A stretch of DNA of 35,482 nucleotides from Bacteroidota bacterium (GTDB taxonomy: Bacteria; Bacteroidota; Bacteroidia; B-17B0; Aurantibacillaceae): assembly GCA_013297775.1 (NCBI GenBank), contig JAAFIL010000037.1, positions 1 to 35,482 on the forward strand, in the 5' to 3' direction. Positions 16,316 through 23,200 of the stretch are shown here, in pieces; positions within the stretch are counted from its first letter, which is position 1; the number at the start of each line of letters is the position of its first letter. The notes under the pieces were generated by a model. It had not been told where the DNA came from. It did no database searches and saw only the letters and a program-made list of their open reading frames with translations. The translations under genes and the position numbers were made by a program.

Positions 16316-16456
16316 ATGCAATAGGAATAGCAGTGAGAGGCGAAAGCCCAATAAAACAGGCACTTTTTCGACTGAGGCATAGTACTACTATGGTGAAGAA
16401 GAAAAAGTGCCTGTTTTGAAGGGATTTAGGCTCGTAATAGATTTCTATTGCATAAT
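16313..16456. repeat. Palindromic element 2 (144 bp, one long imperfect hairpin)
   Basis: The outer arms 16313-16328 and 16441-16456 (ATTATGCAATAG... / ...CTATTGCATAAT) pair at 15 of 16 positions. The inner arms AAAACAGGCACTTTTTC (16353-16369) and GAAAAAGTGCCTGTTTT (16401-16417) pair perfectly over 17 bp. The centre is the near-perfect palindrome CATAGTA-C-TACTATG (16378-16392). The segments between the arms pair poorly. No coding frame or target-site duplication is evident. The layout resembles a MITE-like element. Confidence 0.85.
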
Positions 16457-16527
16457 CTCGGATTAAGTCTATTGGATAGAATTTTGAACCGCAACGTCGT
16501 TTAGGTTTCGTATAAGGTTAAGGTAAT

Positions 16528-16560
16528 AAAAAAGCCGCTTCCTTTTTTTGGAAGCGGCTC
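16528..16560 (-). terminator. Intrinsic terminator of the T9SS cargo gene at 16581-18686
   Basis: The perfect 10-bp stem AGCCGCTTCC (16533-16542) / GGAAGCGGCT (16550-16559) has a 7-base loop and, read on the minus strand, ends in a T run (TTTTTTATT). It lies about 20 bases past the stop codon. Confidence 0.88.
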
Positions 16561-16580
16561 TTAAAAGAGTTAAATTATAA

Positions 16581-18686
16581 TTATTCGATAATTAATTTTT
16601 TGGCAGCTACTTTTCCGTTAGACGAAACTTTAAGCATGTAAACACCTGCCGATAAATCAGCAATATTTACGTTTATAGAATTTTCGCCTGCTTCGCCATT
16701 GGTTTTAATTACTTTAGCAACTTGACCAACCATGTTGTAGATAACTACATCAATAGCATTAGGTGTAAGTAATTTTACATTAACCATTACATTCCCTTTA
16801 GCTGGGTTTGGCATCAAATCATAACTTACAGCATTGTTAGAGGCTTTGGTTTCATCGAGGCTTGCAGTTAATAAACAAGTAAAATTATTCATTTCACCAG
16901 AAATATAGAAATGATCGTTAGGACCTAGTTGAGCTAGAGGGGCACTATTTGTAACGGACAAAGGCACCTCAAATAAATTACCATTTGAACGCATTTTAGG
17001 CGATACATAGTGGAAATAAGCTTTCCCTTTCACACGATTGTTAAGTGGTGAAGATGGGAGAGGAGCTGTAAAACTAGTTTTATTAACGTCAACAGCAACA
17101 GAACCATTTAACGCACACAATAAACGTCCTTTTAAGTTGGGGAACTGTAAGTATTTACTGGTTGACTGAGTAGTATCGCCTTCTGCCCAAATTACAGCAA
17201 TTTTGTCTCCAGTTACATTTCGTGATAACTGAATACGTGAATCAGAACCTACTTTGCTATTGCTATTACTAGGATCTGGATCCCATGGATTTTCATTATA
17301 ACCAGGAGAACCAGAGGTTGTTCCAGGGCCTTCGGTTTGCATACTGTCAATGGTATAACCTCTCCAAGGACCTGAACCATCACCTACGAAATCGTAGATG
17401 TAAGGCCAAGCACCATTAGCATAAGGCCAACCAGTTAAGGCAGTACCAAATTGAAATGTAAAGCCTAAAGAGTCAGGATGTTGACGAGCTGTACCTACAA
17501 TAGTGGCAACAATGTGAAGGTTATTATTAGCATCTACTGTTACATCGTAACCTTCGCCTACGTTAAAGAAGGGAATTTCTAAATTAGAATTGGTATTAAC
17601 GGCCGCAATCGAATTTTTAACAAAATTCATGTTAGGGTTGTTGAAATCAATTCCATTAATTAATGACCAAGAAGCGCCACTATTTGTAGTTTTGTAAATA
17701 ATCGGTTGCCATCCTTGGTTTGATAAGGTTTGACCAATTCGTGCACCAATGAACATTACATAACCAACAGTTCCTTGTTCGTTAAATGCCATAACAGGTT
17801 GAGACCAACCTTGCACATTGCCTGCTGTTTGAAGAACCATCGGTGGAATTAATGAGTCACTTGACCAAGTGAAAGCACCCGCATTAAACGAGCCTTTTAC
17901 AACTTGCGCACCTCTAAATAATTGAGCAGCAGCTGTAGTTCCATTGGCATCAAAGTAAATGGCACCTATTGAACGCATAATACCATCGTCTGTTGACGTA
18001 AATGAGTAACGCGAGAAATCGTGTTTACCTACTGGTGTAAAAGGACCTGTATTTGAGAAAAATTGTTGATCGGAACCTGCTGTATTTTTAGGCGTTAAGG
18101 TTACCGATTTGCTGGCGTACCAGTTACCTAGCCAACCAGCACCACCCGTTGCCGGACCCATACCTACAACGTATGCATTATTGAAATTGGTATTACCTGG
18201 AGCACTATAAATACCGCCTTGTGGGTAACGTGCCAGATTAGATCCGTTAGACCAAATACACGTACTATCCCAAGTAGCACCCATGTTAGTAGATAGCATG
18301 GCTACAATTGCACCTGAATTGCTCACCGGTGCAGCTGAGTAAGTAGCACTTTTACGGTGAACGAAAGATACAGCGTTAACGTTATCGTTCCATTGTAAAG
18401 GTTTCGATTGGCTAACTAACATACCAAAAATGTTCATCGAACCGCTAAAACGTGTTACGGTAATTGCTGCGCTCGATTTGGCATTGGTGTTGGCAGCTTC
18501 GTTTTCTGTGGCCACAGTTTCGTTTGGAGTAATCTTTGAAGATTTTTCTACATCAATTACATTAAAGCGAGTAGCCAGTCTTTCAGCCATATTGGTGATA
18601 CCACTGGGCTTAAAAGATTTGCCGTTTTGCGGATAGGCACTGATAGCTGCTAACAATGCGCTTCCTAATAGTAAATGTTTATTCAT
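16581..18686 (-). CDS. Secreted protein with sialidase-like (BNR/Asp-box) segments and a T9SS type A sorting domain
   Basis: The protein has 701 residues. A signal peptide (MNKHLLLGSALLAAISAYPQ|NGK) precedes an Ala/Thr/Asn-rich stretch. A long beta-propeller-like region has Asp-box-like pieces (STNMGATWDS, TTNSGASWSL), as found in sialidase-fold and other secreted propellers. The catalytic Arg triad of true sialidases is not evident, so an enzymatic role is not claimed. The last about 80 residues form a type A sorting domain (LMPNPAKGNVMVNV, YNMVGQVAKVI, LSAGVYMLKV, ending KKLIIE). It stands alone between the palindromic elements and its own terminator on one side and a 221-base gap on the other. 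Confidence 0.87.
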   Translation of the reverse strand: MNKHLLLGSALLAAISAYPQNGKSFKPSGITNMAERLATRFNVIDVEKSSKITPNETVATENEAANTNAKSSAAITVTRFSGSMNIFGMLVSQSKPLQWNDNVNAVSFVHRKSATYSAAPVSNSGAIVAMLSTNMGATWDSTCIWSNGSNLARYPQGGIYSAPGNTNFNNAYVVGMGPATGGAGWLGNWYASKSVTLTPKNTAGSDQQFFSNTGPFTPVGKHDFSRYSFTSTDDGIMRSIGAIYFDANGTTAAAQLFRGAQVVKGSFNAGAFTWSSDSLIPPMVLQTAGNVQGWSQPVMAFNEQGTVGYVMFIGARIGQTLSNQGWQPIIYKTTNSGASWSLINGIDFNNPNMNFVKNSIAAVNTNSNLEIPFFNVGEGYDVTVDANNNLHIVATIVGTARQHPDSLGFTFQFGTALTGWPYANGAWPYIYDFVGDGSGPWRGYTIDSMQTEGPGTTSGSPGYNENPWDPDPSNSNSKVGSDSRIQLSRNVTGDKIAVIWAEGDTTQSTSKYLQFPNLKGRLLCALNGSVAVDVNKTSFTAPLPSSPLNNRVKGKAYFHYVSPKMRSNGNLFEVPLSVTNSAPLAQLGPNDHFYISGEMNNFTCLLTASLDETKASNNAVSYDLMPNPAKGNVMVNVKLLTPNAIDVVIYNMVGQVAKVIKTNGEAGENSINVNIADLSAGVYMLKVSSNGKVAAKKLIIE

Positions 18687-18907
18687 GAGTTTATAGTGTA
18701 TGATAAGAATCGTAAATATAATAACTAAAAATTAATATTCCAATAAATGTGGCTATTAATAATTATGGTTAATAATGCTTTTAACAAGTTGTTGACAAAG
18801 CAATGACAATTTAATTTAAACTCAATGCAAACGGTATAAACAAATCGCTGAAGACAAAAACTTTCGAGAATAAAATTGTAAATCAGAAACAAGAACTTTG
18901 GAAAGAA

Positions 18908-19771
18908 TTAAAAACTTAGATAAGGTAACAATTTGTTGTACAACGAAGGGTTATCTAAAATATCTTTCAAATTGGTAGGTGTAAGAATTGTTTTTCGTCG
19001 CCAGTCAAAAATACGTTTACAGAGTTCGTAACCCACGTAGGGGTGTTTACACAATACTTTAAACTCGCAGGTATTAACGGGTAAACGACTAATTTTATCA
19101 GCATTCAATTCGAGGCGAGGCGCAACCACCACATACATACTATCTGTAAAACCATAAACTTCTTTTAATTGTTCTAACCTAACATAGCCGCCAAGTAGGG
19201 TTCTATACTTTATAATGCGTTTGGCAAATGCTGGGCCTATGGCAGGTAAAGCCACTAATGCGGCACTATCTGCTTCATTCAACTCCAAAATTTGGATTTG
19301 TTTTGCAGTTTTAAAAACGGATTTATTTGGCGATTTAACGCGCTCTTTTCTTTGTTCCAAAAGTATATAAGGTGCTAATTGTTTATACAAGGCTTGGCTA
19401 AACCCATACACTTTTTTTAAATCGTCTTTCTTGTAAAAAACGGCACCGCTTTTACGGTATTTAAGCAGTGTTTTACTAACGCGCTCTGGCACACCTAAAG
19501 CTAACAACTCATCGTACGTTACGGTATTAGGGTTAAATGCAAATAATGTTTTATGAGTTACAACCTCATTTTTATTGGCGTTAGATTGACCTAAAGAAAA
19601 ATCTATGTACGATGCGTAATAAACGGGTTCGTTAACAGGGCACTGGTTTAAATACGTGCGCCAAAGTGTTGTAACTAAAATTAAAAACAGCATGACTAAT
19701 ATTCCATGACGTTGTGTTTTTGTAAACCCAAAATAAAAGTTCACAAACTTAGTAAGTAAGTGTTTAAGCAT
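18908..19771 (-). CDS. Membrane-anchored protein with three ComEA-like helix-hairpin-helix units
   Basis: The protein has 287 residues. A cytoplasmic N-terminus (FYFGFTKTQRHG) and one transmembrane segment (ILVMLFLILVTTLW) are followed by an extracytoplasmic part with three helix-hairpin-helix DNA-binding-type units: FNPNTVTYDELLALGVPE to YGFSQALYKQLAPYI (about 74-137), LELNEADSAALVALPAIGPAF to YGFTDSMYVVVAPRL (about 158-220), and LPVNTCEFKVLCKHPYVG to LLPYLSF (about 230-287). ComEA binds incoming DNA during transformation with one such unit. Triple-unit relatives are common in Bacteroidota without a proven role. Extracytoplasmic DNA binding is an inference. The second unit is the best conserved (AIGPAFAKRII). 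Confidence 0.85.
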   Translation of the reverse strand: MLKHLLTKFVNFYFGFTKTQRHGILVMLFLILVTTLWRTYLNQCPVNEPVYYASYIDFSLGQSNANKNEVVTHKTLFAFNPNTVTYDELLALGVPERVSKTLLKYRKSGAVFYKKDDLKKVYGFSQALYKQLAPYILLEQRKERVKSPNKSVFKTAKQIQILELNEADSAALVALPAIGPAFAKRIIKYRTLLGGYVRLEQLKEVYGFTDSMYVVVAPRLELNADKISRLPVNTCEFKVLCKHPYVGYELCKRIFDWRRKTILTPTNLKDILDNPSLYNKLLPYLSF

Positions 19772-19898
19772 AAACGAGTGTTGCTAGTTATCGTAAGCAA
19801 AATAATAACAAAGTTTGATACCCCATTTACTTTTCGATGAGTTTATATTAGGAATAGACGATTGCTCGAAAGCTATGAATGGATAACTTGATAAAAAT

Positions 19899-19928
19899 AA
19901 AAAGGCTGTCTTTTTAGGCAGCCTTTTT
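19899..19928 (-). terminator. Intrinsic terminator downstream of pruA
   Basis: A perfect 10-bp stem (19899-19908 AAAAAGGCTG with 19919-19928 CAGCCTTTTT) has a 10-base loop and T runs on both strands. It lies 28 bases after the pruA stop. Confidence 0.85.
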
Positions 19929-19955
19929 AAATAAATTCTATAAATAATTAATCAA

Positions 19956-21587
19956 TTAATCGGCCTGTAAAAATGGGTATCGGTAATCGTTGGCAGGTAT
20001 CCACGTTTCTTTAATGGTGCGTGCACTAACCCAGCGTAATAAATTAATTTTAGCACCAGCTTTATCGTTAGTGCCGCTGCCTCTTGCGCCACCAAAGGGT
20101 TGTTGCCCTACTACTGCACCCGTTGGTTTATCGTTGATATAAAAATTACCAGCTGCATTCACCAACTTTTTAGTAGCTAATTCAATCGCATAACGATCGT
20201 TGGCTATGATAGAACCCGTTAACGCATAAATACTGGTGTTATCTACTAAATCTAAAGTTTCTTCAAATTTATCGGCATCGTAAACATAAATACTTAATAC
20301 AGGGCCAAAAAGTTCTTCGCACATGGTAGCGTAAGTTGGGTTCTTTGCAAGCAACACTGTTGGTTCAATAAAATAACCTACTTCTTTATTGCATCGTCCG
20401 CCATATATCAATTCTACATCTTTATCTTGTTTAGCCGCTGCAATATATTTTTCTAATTTATCGAAACTTTTTTCATCAATCACGGCATTAATAAAATTTG
20501 TAAAATCTTCGGTTGGCCCCATTTTCATGGTTTTTAAATCGCTCACCATAAAATCTTTTACCTCGTTCCATAAATTAGAAGGGATATAGGCCCGTGATGC
20601 TGCCGAACATTTTTGACCTTGGTATTCAAATGCACCACGCACTAAAGCCACAGCAACTTCTTTCGCATCGGCACTTTTATGCACCATTACAAAATCTTTA
20701 CCGCCCGTTTCGCCAACAATTTTTGGATACGATTTATACTTGTGAATATTGTTTCCAATCGTTTGCCATATTGTTTGAAACACCTCTGTACTGCCTGTAA
20801 AATGAATACCTGCAAAATCGCGGTGATTAAAAATAACCTCAGCCGCATCGGGTCCACTCGGATAAATTAAATTAATAACACCTGCTGGCAACCCCGCTTT
20901 CATAAAAATTTCCATTAACACATTGGCACTGTAAACCTGAGTATTACTGGGTTTCCAAACCACCACATTTCCCATCATGGCACAACTGCTTGGTAAATTA
21001 CCAGCAATGGCCGTAAAATTAAATGGCGTTAAGGCATAAATAAAACCTTCCAAAGGTCGCCACTCTAAACGGTTCCACATACCTGGCGAACTTTGCGGTT
21101 GCTCGGCATAAATCTCTGTCATAAAATGCACATTAAACCTCAAGAAATCTATAATCTCGCAAGCACTATCTATTTCTGCTTGATAAGCATTCTTACTTTG
21201 ACCAAGCATAGTAGCGGCATTTAATTTAGCACGGTAAGGACCAGCTATTAAATCGGCTGCTTTTAAAAAAATACTGGCGCGATGTTCCCAACTTAAATTA
21301 GCCCATTGCGTTTTGGCTGCCAATGCGGCATCTATGGCATTTTGAACATGTGCTTTACTACTTTTATGGAAATGTGCTAAGGTGTGCTGATGATCGTGAG
21401 GGGGATGTAAACGCGCTACAACATGACTGCGTACTTCTTCGCCACCAATGTACATAGGTATATCCAACTCTTGCGACCGCAAATGGGTTAACATTTCTTT
21501 TAACGCTTTACGCTCGGGGCTTCCGGGCGAATATGATTTTACCGGCTCATTTACCGGAACGGGTACTTTAAAAATTCCTTTAGGCAT
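19956..21587 (-). CDS. pruA: L-glutamate gamma-semialdehyde (1-pyrroline-5-carboxylate) dehydrogenase PruA
   Basis: This NAD-dependent aldehyde dehydrogenase performs the second step of proline breakdown, oxidising glutamate semialdehyde to glutamate in the cytoplasm. The 543-residue length fits the single-function form of the enzyme. Visible features are the N-terminal PVNEPVKSYSPGSPER, the cofactor-binding VVWKPSNTQVYSAN (209-222) and FTGSTEVF (263-270), the general base Glu293 in VGETGGKDF, the catalytic Cys327 in YQGQKCSAASRAY, and FGGARGSGTND near the C-terminus. It lacks any proline dehydrogenase domain, and no putA/prodh gene is in the window. It is followed by its own terminator, so it appears to be a single-gene unit or the end of a unit starting with the glycosyltransferase 93 bases upstream. 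Confidence 0.96.
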   Translation of the reverse strand: MPKGIFKVPVPVNEPVKSYSPGSPERKALKEMLTHLRSQELDIPMYIGGEEVRSHVVARLHPPHDHQHTLAHFHKSSKAHVQNAIDAALAAKTQWANLSWEHRASIFLKAADLIAGPYRAKLNAATMLGQSKNAYQAEIDSACEIIDFLRFNVHFMTEIYAEQPQSSPGMWNRLEWRPLEGFIYALTPFNFTAIAGNLPSSCAMMGNVVVWKPSNTQVYSANVLMEIFMKAGLPAGVINLIYPSGPDAAEVIFNHRDFAGIHFTGSTEVFQTIWQTIGNNIHKYKSYPKIVGETGGKDFVMVHKSADAKEVAVALVRGAFEYQGQKCSAASRAYIPSNLWNEVKDFMVSDLKTMKMGPTEDFTNFINAVIDEKSFDKLEKYIAAAKQDKDVELIYGGRCNKEVGYFIEPTVLLAKNPTYATMCEELFGPVLSIYVYDADKFEETLDLVDNTSIYALTGSIIANDRYAIELATKKLVNAAGNFYINDKPTGAVVGQQPFGGARGSGTNDKAGAKINLLRWVSARTIKETWIPANDYRYPFLQAD

Positions 21588-21680
21588 AACGTTTAATTAA
21601 ATTTTAAGAAGCATAAAGATACAGCTATTTTAAAGAATGTAAAAGTAGGTTTCTTAGAATTTTTACCACGTTTACACTTA

Positions 21681-22832
21681 CTAATGCAGCACTGGGTTTC
21701 TATTTTTATGAAGTGCCATTTTTAAGTGATGATTCGCCATTACTTCATCGTAAACGCTTATCATTTTGGCAATACTTATTTGAAGCGTGAATTTACGGTT
21801 CACCAAGTCATAACCACTTTGTCCCGCTTTTTCGCCTCGTGCAGGATGTAATAAAATCGTTTCCATGGCGTTAGCAATTTCCAATTCATTAGCCGCATTT
21901 ACAATTTGATTGCCATTTGTTTGTGATACTAAATGAACCAATCCCTCGGCTTCGCTCACAATTACAGGCTTTGCACAAGCCATTGCTTCTAAAATATTAA
22001 CACCAAAACTTTCGTAAGTAGATACATTAAGTAGTAAATGCGAATTTGCAATATACCAAGCCACTAACCATTCCGATACTTTTCCAGTAAACAAAACACA
22101 ATCGGCTACACCAATTTGTGTGCTTAATGTTTTTAAATACCTTGCTTGGCTGCCTTCGCCCAAAATAATTAAGCGCATGGCTTTGGTAGGATATTTTTTC
22201 TTTAAGTGTGCAAAAGCTAAAATTAATTGATGATTATTGTACATCGGCTCTAAAGCTTTTGCACAACACATTGTAAAAACCCTATTGTCAACAACGTGAT
22301 CAGAAGGTTTAAAAATTTCAGTATCTACTCCAAACGGAACAATGGCAATAGGTTTACGAGTTAACGGTTTTAAATAGTTTACCAAAGTGGGAGAAGTTGC
22401 ACAAATAGAATGGGCACATTTCAAATTAAACTTTAAAATCATTTTATGAATAAAACTCTTTTGCGGAAATTTCATCACATCGGTTCCCCAAACAGATATA
22501 ATAAAAGGTTGGAAGCCCGTTAAAGCACCCAATAGCCCGTAACTACTGGCATAATGCGCATGTAACACATCGGGCTGAAACAATTTGATTTGTGTTTTGA
22601 GAGTTTTTAAAAAACGTAAATAACCTAGTTTTGAAAGTAATGCAGTCGGGTTTTGATGTCCTGCTCGTAAGTTCAAAAAGACGATACCCGCTTCGCTATA
22701 CCAATCGTAATCGGGTAAATTAAAACTAAAAATTCCAATAGTAAAACCTTTCTTACTTAAACCCAAAGCCCATTTTTTTGTGTGAGCTGAGTTGCCATCT
22801 GCTAAAATTAAAATACGAGTTGCCATCTTCAA
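21681..22832 (-). CDS. Family 4 glycosyltransferase (GT-B fold)
   Basis: The protein has 383 residues. The N-terminal Rossmann half opens with RILILADGNSAHTKKWALGL and contains VLHAHYASSYGLLGAL. The C-terminal half has the nucleotide-sugar donor site: PFGVDTEIF, LIILGEGSQARYL, and the E-x7-E type motif in YESFGVNILEAMACAKPVIV. These are the features of retaining GT4 transferases that act on capsule, O-antigen or exopolysaccharide. The acceptor and sugar cannot be told from the sequence. There is no transmembrane segment, so it should act at the inner face of the membrane. Met3 (22826) is a possible alternative start. No other polysaccharide genes are adjacent, which is unusual for this family. 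Confidence 0.9.
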   Translation of the reverse strand: MKMATRILILADGNSAHTKKWALGLSKKGFTIGIFSFNLPDYDWYSEAGIVFLNLRAGHQNPTALLSKLGYLRFLKTLKTQIKLFQPDVLHAHYASSYGLLGALTGFQPFIISVWGTDVMKFPQKSFIHKMILKFNLKCAHSICATSPTLVNYLKPLTRKPIAIVPFGVDTEIFKPSDHVVDNRVFTMCCAKALEPMYNNHQLILAFAHLKKKYPTKAMRLIILGEGSQARYLKTLSTQIGVADCVLFTGKVSEWLVAWYIANSHLLLNVSTYESFGVNILEAMACAKPVIVSEAEGLVHLVSQTNGNQIVNAANELEIANAMETILLHPARGEKAGQSGYDLVNRKFTLQISIAKMISVYDEVMANHHLKMALHKNRNPVLH

Positions 22833-22903
22833 TACAATTACAATACTTGGATAGTAAAATTCACGAAAGGTTTAAATTGAAATTCAAAAACATTTTATCC
22901 CTC

Positions 22904-23065
22904 ATACCAATATTGGTTCTAAAAGATACAAGTTGAACCAGAATTATTTTTCTTGTAGGCGACGAAAAAATTATGGGCGTAGCAAGGCCTACGGGTATAA
23001 TTTTTGAGGGAGTATAAGAGAAAAAGAAACTGGGTCAACGTATCTTTTAGAAATGATGTTGGTAT
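22904..23065. repeat. Palindromic element 3 (162 bp, one long imperfect hairpin) upstream of ccoI
   Basis: The outer arms 22904-22941 and 23030-23065 pair at about 31 positions, with a perfect 13-bp core (TTCTAAAAGATAC / GTATCTTTTAGAA). The inner arms 22966-22974 and 22997-23005 (AAAAATTAT / ATAATTTTT) and the central CGTAG-CAAGGC-CTACG (22978-22993) close the hairpin. The size and arm layout match palindromic element 2 (16313-16456), and both carry AGGCGA in the left bulge and GGGA in the right. It ends about 60 bases before the Fnr-like site of ccoI. No coding frame is credible. Confidence 0.85.
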
Positions 23066-23127
23066 CAAGGTAATTTCACAATGTTTAAGATACTTGCGTG
23101 TATTAAAAAATAGATATAAAGAATTGA

Positions 23128-23139
23128 TGATATAAATCA
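23128..23139 (+). promoter_or_regulatory. Crp/Fnr-like operator upstream of ccoI
   Basis: TGATATAAATCA contains the TGAT-N4-ATCA core of the Fnr box (full consensus TTGAT-N4-ATCAA). Its centre (23133.5) lies 51.5 bp before the first base of the TAATTTTG -7 box, the same distance as in the ccoS promoter. This would put it about 64 bases before the transcription start, where a class I activator acts. An oxygen-responsive Fnr-type regulator is the obvious candidate for cbb3 genes, but no regulator gene is in the window. Confidence 0.6.
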
Positions 23140-23184
23140 CTTTTTCTACCAACAAAAGTCATTTTCGTTGGATGAGACTCTCAT

Positions 23185-23192
23185 TAATTTTG
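23185..23192 (+). promoter_or_regulatory. -7 box TAATTTTG of ccoI
   Basis: This is an exact TAnnTTTG match with 8 bases between it and the ATG at 23201. The sequence from here to the start codon (TAATTTTGTACC, then ATGAGC) is nearly the same as before ccoS. There is no good TTTG -33 element, as expected for an activator-dependent promoter. The transcript would have almost no leader. Confidence 0.6.
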
Positions 23193-23200
23193 TACCATAT

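Noticed and set aside
22919-23155. 78-codon minus-strand frame as a gene
   Set aside because: It lies almost wholly within palindromic element 3; the translated residues reflect the arms of the hairpin and not a protein.
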